DNA from: Saccharibacillus sp. CPCC 101409
GTDB lineage: Bacteria > Bacillota > Bacilli > Paenibacillales > Paenibacillaceae
DNA length: 64,000 bases
Direction: 5' to 3'
Assembly: GCF_030518235.1 (NCBI RefSeq)
Contig: NZ_JAULSA010000004.1
Coordinates: forward strand, 372,001-436,000
Numbering within the stretch: the first letter of the stretch is position 1; each line of letters starts with the position of its first letter. Below, piece by piece: positions 45,294-52,023 of this stretch. A program made the translations under genes and the position numbers. A model generated the notes under the pieces. That model worked only from the letters and a program-made list of their open reading frames with translations. It made no database searches and had not been told where the DNA came from.

Positions 45294-46181
45294 ATGCAGC
45301 ACGAGATCAAGATCGGAGCACTTGTCGAAGCCGTGGACGCCCTACGCATCATTCCCCAGATCGCCAGGCACGGATTCGAGTCGTTTCAACTGACGTTCTG
45401 GCAGACGACCCGCGGAACCGACCTTGCGGAATTCGCCAAACAAATCGGGGAACTGGCCGAAGAGCACCAATTTGTCGTATCCGGTCTCGGGGTGTTCGGC
45501 AACGCGCTGACCAACACCGGCGACCATGCCGACATGATCGACAGCTGGAAGCGCCTGATCGACGCGGCTCCGCTGTTCGGAACGAATCTCGTATCCGGCT
45601 TTACCGGACGCATTCCCGGCGAGCCGATTCCGGCTTCCATGCCCAGATACACCGAAGTCTTCGGCGAACTGTCCAAACGGGCCGAGGCAAACGGTACGCG
45701 AATCGTATTCGAGAACTGCCCGATGGATGGCACGTGGAAGACCGGAGATTACAACATCGCGCACAATCCTTCGGCCTGGGAGATGATGTTCAACGCGCTG
45801 CCGGCCGACAATATCGGGCTGGAATGGGAACCGTGCCACCAGATGATCAACCTGATGGACCCGATCGCTCAGCTGCGCAAATGGACGGACAAGATCTACC
45901 ATGTGCACGGCAAAGACGCTACGATCGCCTGGGACGTGATCCGCGAGCACGGCATCCACAGTCCGCATCCGTTCTACTTCGAGCGCACGCCGGGCTTCGG
46001 GGACTGCAACTGGACCGACGTGATTACGATTCTGCGCCAGGCGGGCTACAAAGGCAGCATCGATATCGAAGGCTATCACGATCCCGTGTACCGCGGCGAG
46101 CTGGAGATGACCGGCCAGGTGTATGCGCTGAATCATCTGAAGCACTGCCGGGGCGGAGCTTTCGTGCCGAATCCTTCGTAA
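45294..46181 (+). CDS. Sugar phosphate isomerase/epimerase family protein (xylose isomerase-like TIM barrel)
   Basis: A 295-residue TIM-barrel enzyme of the AP_endonuc_2 superfamily. Metal-binding residues of the family are visible: glutamate in IVFENCPMDG (around residue 148), histidine in YHVHGKDATI, and glutamate in SIDIEGYHDPVYRGE near the end. AGGAG lies 8 bp before the ATG at 45294; the GTG three codons earlier overlaps that ribosome site and is unlikely. It is probably regulated by the divergent AraC protein. The exact substrate is unknown. Confidence 0.9.
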   Translation: MQHEIKIGALVEAVDALRIIPQIARHGFESFQLTFWQTTRGTDLAEFAKQIGELAEEHQFVVSGLGVFGNALTNTGDHADMIDSWKRLIDAAPLFGTNLVSGFTGRIPGEPIPASMPRYTEVFGELSKRAEANGTRIVFENCPMDGTWKTGDYNIAHNPSAWEMMFNALPADNIGLEWEPCHQMINLMDPIAQLRKWTDKIYHVHGKDATIAWDVIREHGIHSPHPFYFERTPGFGDCNWTDVITILRQAGYKGSIDIEGYHDPVYRGELEMTGQVYALNHLKHCRGGAFVPNPS

Positions 46182-46225
46182 TGCTTGCTTGAATGTCCTT
46201 GAGCAGATTTAACCGATCTTTATGC

Positions 46226-46267
46226 AAAGAACCATGCCCGCCGAAAAAAAGGGACATGGTTCTTTTT
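46226..46267 (+). terminator. Intrinsic terminator after the isomerase gene
   Basis: AAAGAACCATG (46226-46236) pairs with CATGGTTCTTT (from 46255) around an 18-nt loop and is followed by a T-run. Confidence 0.85.
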
Positions 46268-46317
46268 GCTCTATTCGTCGGTTTGGAGCGGGCGTTTCGT
46301 GCGGCCTGCGGCGATGC

Positions 46318-46866
46318 TTACTCCGGACGCTTTTTCTCGATCAGCCAGCAGTCTTCGTATACGCCTTCGTGCAGCTCGCGGCTCTCCAGACGCTTGACGC
46401 GGACAAAGCCGTTTTTCTCGTAGACGCGCAGCGCCCGCTCGTTTCGGACCTGCGGGTCCATCACGAGCTTGTCCGCCCGCTTCTCCGTAAACAGATAATT
46501 CGCCGCTTCCGCGATCAGCCGAGAGCCGATGCCCCGGTCCCGGCAGTCCGGTTCGCCAATAAACTGATCCATTCCGTAGATAACGGACGGATCGCCGCTA
46601 TAGCCGTATTCCCCACGTTCCTCGTCTTCCAGCGGATAGAACTGCATATAGCCGATCGGCCGGCCTTCATGCAGCACGATGCCGCGCACTTCTTCGCCGG
46701 AATCTTCATCGTAAAAGTCTTCGCGCACGCGCTCGGAATCGTAAGGTTGATCGCGGCCGCCGTACCATTCCAGCACAAGCGGGTCGGTCAGCCACTTGAG
46801 CAGCAGCCTTTCGTCGCCGGGTTCGAGCGTTCTTAGGGCGATGCCGCGTTGGTCAAATAAGATCAT
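46318..46866 (-). CDS. GNAT N-acetyltransferase resembling AAC(6') enzymes
   Basis: A 182-residue acetyltransferase. The acetyl-CoA binding block is CRDRGIGSRLIAEA (around residues 108-121), followed by DPQVRNERALRVYEKNGF. This, with GMDQFIGEP before it and WYGGRD near residue 35, parallels the AAC(6')-Ib layout of aminoglycoside acetyltransferases. Chromosomal members of this group often acetylate other small molecules, so a resistance role is only possible. It is probably cytosolic and monocistronic. Confidence 0.85.
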   Translation of the reverse strand: MILFDQRGIALRTLEPGDERLLLKWLTDPLVLEWYGGRDQPYDSERVREDFYDEDSGEEVRGIVLHEGRPIGYMQFYPLEDEERGEYGYSGDPSVIYGMDQFIGEPDCRDRGIGSRLIAEAANYLFTEKRADKLVMDPQVRNERALRVYEKNGFVRVKRLESRELHEGVYEDCWLIEKKRPE

Positions 46867-46941
46867 CGTGTCGCCTCGACGGCGAAATGGACCATGGGCC
46901 AGGGCATGGGGTAAGCCTCCTTTTTAAATGCCGTTTTCCTT

Positions 46942-47733
46942 CTAAATCAACTTAATCATAAACACGATAAAATAAGCCGCCGGCAGCAGCAGGAGCTGCG
47001 CCAGCAGAGTCCCCGCCAGACGCGACGCCATCAGCAGCACGTAAATTTTGCCCAGGCGGTCGCGGTACGTTTCGTCGTTCAGCGCTTTGTCCGTAATGAG
47101 TCCAATCTGGGGATCGATAAACACGGTCAGCAGAATGGTTGCGACCCCGTTGATCAGACCGGACGATTGCGAAGCGGTCGTGGCAAGCTCGGGAATAAGG
47201 TGCGAGGCGTACAGCGCAGACAACACCCCTACCGTATACACGGCAGTGACAATCACGTTGATTGCGATAAACCGCTTGGAGATGCCCAGAATGCGAAACT
47301 CACTCAGCTTCAGCGACGGTTTTCGGATATAATGGCGCGTATTGCGCAGCTGTCCGACCGTTACGCTCGTCACGAGTTTAGGCAGCGAACCGGCGACTTC
47401 CAGCTTGGCGATTACGCGGCCCCACAGCAGCACGAACGTCGGAAACAGCAGCATGGCGATCAGCGTCCCCAGCGATGCGGCGAGCAGGATGATCCGCATA
47501 TTGCCCAGCAGGTCGAAGGAAGCGTTTATTTTGGCATAGTCGGTCAGCTTCGCGGTCAGCGGTGCCTGGATCATATTCGCAGTCCGCGAGACGAGTACCA
47601 GAATGCCCGCCAGCGACAGCGCAACCGCAATCTTACCGATCCGCACGCCCGCGTAGCGCAGCGAGTACGACAGCGTTTCGGCCGTATGGATAATCAGGGT
47701 CAGGATAAAAACAATAATTAAGTAATTCAGCAT
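46942..47733 (-). CDS. amj: Lipid II flippase, Amj family
   Basis: A 263-residue integral membrane protein with about six hydrophobic segments, recognised as Amj (formerly YdaH/DUF2837). Marks are the N-terminal IIHTAETLSYSLRYAGVRIGKIAVALSL and the near C-terminal DPQIGLITDKALNDETYRDRLGKIYVLLMASRLAGTLLAQ. In Bacillus subtilis Amj can replace MurJ in moving lipid II across the membrane. The gene is monocistronic, with a weak GGGAGC ribosome site upstream. Confidence 0.85.
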   Translation of the reverse strand: MLNYLIIVFILTLIIHTAETLSYSLRYAGVRIGKIAVALSLAGILVLVSRTANMIQAPLTAKLTDYAKINASFDLLGNMRIILLAASLGTLIAMLLFPTFVLLWGRVIAKLEVAGSLPKLVTSVTVGQLRNTRHYIRKPSLKLSEFRILGISKRFIAINVIVTAVYTVGVLSALYASHLIPELATTASQSSGLINGVATILLTVFIDPQIGLITDKALNDETYRDRLGKIYVLLMASRLAGTLLAQLLLLPAAYFIVFMIKLI

Positions 47734-47844
47734 CGGTTGTTCAAGCTCCCGTTACGGCGGCTTTGGAGTCGTCGTTATTTCAAGCACGATTGAGCATCGT
47801 TTTCTTTTTAAAGCCGTTTTTGTCCCTTTTCCGTTGGGCCGATG

Positions 47845-48294
47845 CTATCCCACAAACCAGGCATCGTCCGCAAACGACATCCATTTGAACCATGCGCCGC
47901 CTGCCGTAATCGCGATCTCGCAGTAGTTTCCGTCATAGGCATTCCGGTCGGTTATGCCGAAGATCGCAAACTCGCCGGGAGAAGAAAAACGCAGTTCCAG
48001 AATCTCCAGATCGGTCAGAATATCGTACGATTGGATGGCGCGTTTGTCTTTGCCTTCGTAGAGATCGGCATGAAAATGGCGCACATTGGCAAACTCCAGC
48101 GATCCGTCGTCCACCCTTTTGGCGACCGGATACGGATTCAGGCTGTGCTCCGCCAGGATATTGACCGCTTCGATATGCAGAATCAGCCGGTCTTCGGGCA
48201 GCGAATATCCGTTGACGACGGCATCGTGAAAATCGATCCGCGCAAACTCTTCGTCCCGCGCGAAGTCGCTGATATATTTCCATTTTTCTTTCAT
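47845..48294 (-). CDS. Uncharacterised small soluble protein
   Basis: A 149-residue acidic protein beginning MKEKWKYISDFARDEEFARIDFHDAVV. The open frame extends 23 codons further, but GGAGG 8-9 bp before the ATG at 48294 decides the start. No signal peptide, membrane segment or enzyme motif is visible. The opening pattern (charged start, then a short beta-rich domain with DAVV and LILHIEAVNI) is seen in many small proteins of unknown role. It lies 16 bp after the 48311-48814 gene stop and begins a run of small unknown genes. Confidence 0.75.
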   Translation of the reverse strand: MKEKWKYISDFARDEEFARIDFHDAVVNGYSLPEDRLILHIEAVNILAEHSLNPYPVAKRVDDGSLEFANVRHFHADLYEGKDKRAIQSYDILTDLEILELRFSSPGEFAIFGITDRNAYDGNYCEIAITAGGAWFKWMSFADDAWFVG

Positions 48295-48310
48295 ACGCTT
48301 ATCCTCCCGC

Positions 48311-48814
48311 TTACGGCTCCTGCTTCCGTCGAAATTCGCTGCGCTGAGGCGGAACAATCTCATGCTCCGTATCGTCCGCCCAGCAGCGCACCTGCCGATG
48401 CCGGCCCATGCCGACGGTGTCGAATTCGTCTTTACCTTCCGCGCGCGTTACGCCGAGCTTTTGCAGCGCATGATTGATCGCGCCGTCCCGGCGGTCTTCG
48501 GCCAGCAGTTCGATTCCTCTGTCCCATACCCGGCAGGTCTGGTCGCCCCAGCCGCCGAAATATTCGGCTTCCGCGTAAGCGACCGTTCCGTTCGCAGACA
48601 GGGAGCGGCCCGCCGCTTCGATCTGCTCGGTCAGAAAATCGCTGTCCGCGACGAAGCGTCCTTCCCCGGCATTGATCTCGCCTTGAAGCTCCTCGGTCAG
48701 CGGAATCGTAGCCAGGTCGCCCGTCAGCCGGATCAGTTTGACGTTCTTATATCGGGCGCCTGCGGCGCTCAGTACATCGGCCCGGCCGATAAAGCCTTGA
48801 TAATCGTAAACCAT
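48311..48814 (-). CDS. Uncharacterised 167-residue protein
   Basis: The predicted protein starts MVYDYQGFIGRADVLSAAGARYKNVKLIRLTGDLATIPLTEEL and has alternating hydrophobic stretches suggesting an alpha/beta fold. A central GGWGDQTCRVWDRG and a polar, arginine-rich tail stand out. I do not recognise a family. GGAGA precedes the start. It is closely followed by another unknown gene on the same strand, so the two are probably co-transcribed. Confidence 0.75.
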   Translation of the reverse strand: MVYDYQGFIGRADVLSAAGARYKNVKLIRLTGDLATIPLTEELQGEINAGEGRFVADSDFLTEQIEAAGRSLSANGTVAYAEAEYFGGWGDQTCRVWDRGIELLAEDRRDGAINHALQKLGVTRAEGKDEFDTVGMGRHRQVRCWADDTEHEIVPPQRSEFRRKQEP

Positions 48815-48852
48815 ATTCCGTTCTCCTTATTATGCGGCGTTCCCTACGTCGT

Positions 48853-49218
48853 TCAAGAAGCCCGCCGTCGTTCTTTGCGCAGCAGCAGATTACGCACGGG
48901 CACCAGAATCAGCGGAGGCACAATCGCGAACAACGTATACAGGATATAAACAAACGGAAGCCAATCCCGGGTTTTGTCCACGCTGCCCATCTGCATATAA
49001 TCCGCCGGAATCGCCCAGAGCAGCAGCGAAGCGGCCAGCAGCAGAAGATTCGATCCCAGCATGTACAGAAGATTTTTCCACAGCCCGCAGTAAACCAGCA
49101 TCGTAACGACCGCCAGTGCCCAAAACGCCGGCTGTACCCAAACAAAAACCGTGCCCAGTATCAGCGGATACAGAATCATCAGCGTAATCTGAATGCGTTT
49201 ATCGGTATAAAGCTTCAT
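48853..49218 (-). CDS. Small integral membrane protein
   Basis: A 121-residue protein with three to four hydrophobic segments (about residues 10-27, 28-45, 50-70 and 90-110) and a basic tail (LLLRKERRRAS). GGAGGG precedes the ATG. Its start is 9 bp after the stop of another membrane-anchored gene, implying co-transcription. No family is recognised. Confidence 0.75.
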   Translation of the reverse strand: MKLYTDKRIQITLMILYPLILGTVFVWVQPAFWALAVVTMLVYCGLWKNLLYMLGSNLLLLAASLLLWAIPADYMQMGSVDKTRDWLPFVYILYTLFAIVPPLILVPVRNLLLRKERRRAS

Positions 49219-49227
49219 ACGTCCCTC

Positions 49228-49548
49228 CTATTCGCCGTTCGGCCGGTTTTGCTGCCAGAGTTGAATTTCCGTTTTCCCGTCGATCGCTTCGCGTTCCGCG
49301 TCGTTCAGCGCATTAACCCGGTTGAGTTCGCGGTCCAGATCGTATTTCTCGGCTTCCCGCTCGCGCATCAGCCCCATATGCCTGCGAATCTCCTGCATGC
49401 CGGCGTGCAGCTCGCGCGTCCGGCGATAGTTGAGAATGCTGACTGCAAAGATGACGACCAGCAGAACGACCGCGCCCATAAACTGCGGCGTAAAGATAAC
49501 CAGCAGCGCTCCAAGCAGAAGCAGTCCGATCAGAACAAGCAGTTCCAT
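49228..49548 (-). CDS. Small membrane-anchored protein with charged coiled-coil tail
   Basis: A 106-residue protein. Two N-terminal hydrophobic segments (residues about 3-40) are followed by a polar helical part rich in Arg and Glu (RRTRELHAGMQEIRRHMGLMREREAEKYDLDRELNR). This could form a coiled coil in the cytoplasm. GGAGG lies just upstream of the start. It is probably co-transcribed with the membrane protein gene that follows. Function unknown. Confidence 0.72.
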   Translation of the reverse strand: MELLVLIGLLLLGALLVIFTPQFMGAVVLLVVIFAVSILNYRRTRELHAGMQEIRRHMGLMREREAEKYDLDRELNRVNALNDAEREAIDGKTEIQLWQQNRPNGE

Positions 49549-49602
49549 GCTCAGCCCCTCCTTCTTCGTATGCGAATTTTTTTGACTCTATGCCGACCGG
49601 CC

Positions 49603-50070
49603 TTAAACCCTAATCTCCGTGAAGCCCCGGGCCGCCAGATACGCTCGAAGCGCCGGACGGTCGGCCGGATTCAATTCATCGGGCAGCGTATCCGGCAGGA
49701 AAAATTGCAGCTGTTCGGTTTCTTCTCCATCCGGAGCCGGTTCGCCTTGAAACTCTCCGCAGCGGTACGCCGCGATGACGTTATACACCTCGTCGCCGTG
49801 CGGATAGCGGTAATACAATTCTTCGCCCGAGAAAACGCCGATCAGCTCAAGCGCCCCGGCTTCGAGTCCGGTCTCTTCTCTCAGCTCGCGCCGCGCGACT
49901 TCTTCCATGCTCTCGCCCGGTTCCAGCGCTCCGCCGGGAAGGCCCCAGCGGCCGTTATCGGTTCTTTTTTGCAGCAGAATGCCGCCTTCCCGCTCCGCGA
50001 TCACGCACGCTCCCGCCATAATCAGCGGCCTTGTGCCGACCAGCTTGCGCAGATCCGAAATATAACCCAA
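49603..50070 (-). CDS. Nudix hydrolase
   Basis: A 155-residue hydrolase with a complete Nudix box, GALEPGESMEEVARRELREETGL (around residues 47-69), holding the metal-binding REtxEE core. Such enzymes cleave nucleoside diphosphates linked to another group. The N-terminal GTRPLIMAGACVIAE and the later EVYNVIAAYRC resemble YjhB/ADP-ribose pyrophosphatase-like members, but the substrate cannot be assigned. It starts 1 bp after the stop of the preceding unknown gene. Confidence 0.92.
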   Translation of the reverse strand: MGYISDLRKLVGTRPLIMAGACVIAEREGGILLQKRTDNGRWGLPGGALEPGESMEEVARRELREETGLEAGALELIGVFSGEELYYRYPHGDEVYNVIAAYRCGEFQGEPAPDGEETEQLQFFLPDTLPDELNPADRPALRAYLAARGFTEIRV

Positions 50071-50071
50071 T

Positions 50072-50554
50072 TCAATCCCTCCACTCTTTATACCAATCCG
50101 GCGCCATTTCGTGGATTTCTCCGCCGGGCATGCAGATCAATTCCCAGTGTTCGCCGGGAGGCGAATAAGCCACACCGGCGGTCCAGCTTTCGTACTTCGG
50201 ATCGCCTCCGTACATATAGAAAACGTTCCCGTCTTCAAACACCAGCACCAGGCCGGTCGGCCCGGTCGAAATAAAAGCGCGTTCGATTACTTTATATCGG
50301 AGTCCGATCAACGCCAGCCATTCTTCTTCCCGGCTTGTATGGAAACGTTCAGGCTCGCTTTCCGGGAAGCTGCCGGGCATCGTATCGAACACGCGCCAGC
50401 CGGAAGACAGGTTGATATAAATTTGTCCCGATATACGGCCGGCCGCCTCATACGAATCGGAAAGAAGAAGCTGAGGCCCCGCGCCAAACCTTATGCCTTC
50501 GACCGCTGCTCCGACAAACAAAAAATCGAGAATGCGCTGAATACGATCCTCCAT
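50072..50554 (-). CDS. Uncharacterised 160-residue protein
   Basis: Starts MEDRIQRILDFLFVGAAVEGIRFGAGPQLLLSDSYEAAG. The 13 extra codons upstream overlap the ribosome region and look unlikely. Aromatic-rich beta strands follow, such as NLSSGWRVFDTMPGSFPE and FEDGNVFYMYGGDPKYESWTAGVAYSPPGEHWELICMPGG. The tail ends in APDWYKEWRD. No catalytic motif is seen. It lies 1 bp upstream of the Nudix gene, so it is probably translated from the same message. Confidence 0.75.
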   Translation of the reverse strand: MEDRIQRILDFLFVGAAVEGIRFGAGPQLLLSDSYEAAGRISGQIYINLSSGWRVFDTMPGSFPESEPERFHTSREEEWLALIGLRYKVIERAFISTGPTGLVLVFEDGNVFYMYGGDPKYESWTAGVAYSPPGEHWELICMPGGEIHEMAPDWYKEWRD

Positions 50555-50614
50555 GCCATCCCCGCCTTTCCCGGCGAAATGTATGCCTCGCACTTTGGTT
50601 TCCGGTGATTCCTG

Positions 50615-51217
50615 CTAAATCGGTTCTTCAAACGCGCCGTTCGTCAGCTGCTTGAGCTCCAGCTGCGCTGCCGGCGTGCAGCACACAAACGTAACCGACT
50701 GGTCTACCCGGCGTTCGAGAAAACGGAGATCCGGACCGCGGAAGATCGTAGCGGCTCCGCCCAGGATGTCGAGATCGAACCAGTCGCCCTGCAGCCGGGC
50801 ATACAGTTCGTGCTTTTTGCCGTTTAACGTAAAAGAGATCTCGGTTCCCGCCGCATCGAAGTCCACTTTGCCGGACAGTTCTTCGATCTCGATTCTCCCG
50901 CCGGTCATCGCGACCATCGTTTCGACCGCTTGTTCGTAGACGTCTTCTTCCTCCACGCATTCGATATCGAACGTCCAGATCTGCGGAGACAACCGATATA
51001 AACCCCTGCCCCGTTCGAACTGTTCGAGTCCGGCGATGTTGAGCAGCAGAACGTAAGGTTCTTCTTCGTACAGCTCCCGTTCCCAATGCCGCGTCAGCTG
51101 CTCGATCAATTCTTCTTCGGGCAGGCTGAACCCGATTCCCAGACTGACAAGCTTTCGGATTTGTTCTTCCAGTCCCGCTCCTGCGGATGAATCGTTGGGG
51201 GTTGAATGAATGTTCAT
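50615..51217 (-). CDS. Uncharacterised 200-residue protein
   Basis: An acidic soluble protein. A leading helix ends near residue 60 (EEELIEQLTRHWERELYEEEPYVLLLNIAGLEQF). A beta-rich domain follows with IWTFDIECVEEEDVYEQAVETMVAMTGGRIEIEELSG and a KKHELYARLQGDWFDLDIL stretch. The helix-plus-beta layout recalls small immunity-type or DUF proteins, but no family is recognised. AAGGAGAG lies 8-10 bp before the ATG. Confidence 0.75.
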   Translation of the reverse strand: MNIHSTPNDSSAGAGLEEQIRKLVSLGIGFSLPEEELIEQLTRHWERELYEEEPYVLLLNIAGLEQFERGRGLYRLSPQIWTFDIECVEEEDVYEQAVETMVAMTGGRIEIEELSGKVDFDAAGTEISFTLNGKKHELYARLQGDWFDLDILGGAATIFRGPDLRFLERRVDQSVTFVCCTPAAQLELKQLTNGAFEEPI

Positions 51218-51256
51218 TTTATTCTCTCCTTCTCATATTGGATTGCGCGCCGGGGT

Positions 51257-51886
51257 TCAGAACATCCGCCGGTCGACCAGCAGTACGCCGTTATTCGCCA
51301 TAAGCGACGATTCGACTTCGGGACTCACGGCGCGAACTTTATCCGCAAGGTCGGCCGGTACGATAGCGAACGGCCAGGCCTGCGGCGCGCAGCCTTCGGC
51401 AATCTGCGACAGCGAAGCGGCACCTCCATTCTCTAGGCTACTCTGAACCATATAGACAGGCAGTTCCGACCAGATCCGCTCGCAGAGCCGGATCAATGGG
51501 GTCAAGCGCTCTTCCCGAAACTCCATCGCGGCGATCGAAGGAGCATCCTCGTCGACCATCATTTCATATTCGGGAACCAGCAGGATAGCATGCAGCTCTT
51601 TCTCAAGGTAGTCGAACCAATACAATCTCAGGTGTTTGAATATATCCGATTGCAGAAGCATTTGCCTCGTACCGCCCGAAAATCCGTTATCATTCGGATG
51701 TAATAGGTCTTCCGCATTCTGTCGATTATACGCTACGATCTCTTCGGCCGTATCGTACTCGCATTCCTGGCCATAACCGATTTGAAACGGGTAAGAAGCG
51801 AACACAAGATCGTAGAATTCATCTACCACTCGGCCATTCGGACCGGGCGGATGGAATGTAAAATCGATGGTGAAATACGTCGGCAC
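51257..51886 (-). CDS. Uncharacterised 209-residue protein
   Basis: A soluble protein starting MPTYFTIDFTFHPPGPNGRVVDEFYDLVFASYPFQIGYGQ, followed by a mixed alpha/beta body with NRQNAEDLLHPNDNGFSGGTRQMLL and LRLYWFDYLEKELHAILLVPEYEMM. It has no membrane segment and no recognised family. GGAG lies 6-8 bp before the ATG. It is the first gene of the minus-strand run of unknown proteins that extends to 47845. Confidence 0.75.
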   Translation of the reverse strand: MPTYFTIDFTFHPPGPNGRVVDEFYDLVFASYPFQIGYGQECEYDTAEEIVAYNRQNAEDLLHPNDNGFSGGTRQMLLQSDIFKHLRLYWFDYLEKELHAILLVPEYEMMVDEDAPSIAAMEFREERLTPLIRLCERIWSELPVYMVQSSLENGGAASLSQIAEGCAPQAWPFAIVPADLADKVRAVSPEVESSLMANNGVLLVDRRMF

Positions 51887-51954
51887 TCCTCCACTCTCCT
51901 TTCACTCTGCTTATGAATTCGCCTTCCACTTTTTGTATCCTGCCTTTTATACGT

Positions 51955-51992
51955 AAAAAAGACGGCTCCTTCGCGTGAAGGAACCGTCTTTT
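51955..51992. terminator. Terminator after the rhamnosidase gene
   Basis: A stem of about 16 bp with one mismatch (GACGGCTCCTTC against GAAGGAACCGTC) around GCGT, flanked by A6 and T4. It lies 32 bp past the stop of the GH78 gene on the minus strand. Confidence 0.85.
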
Positions 51993-52023
51993 CGTAAAGC
52001 TTCCGCTTTTTTGAATCGCTTGT

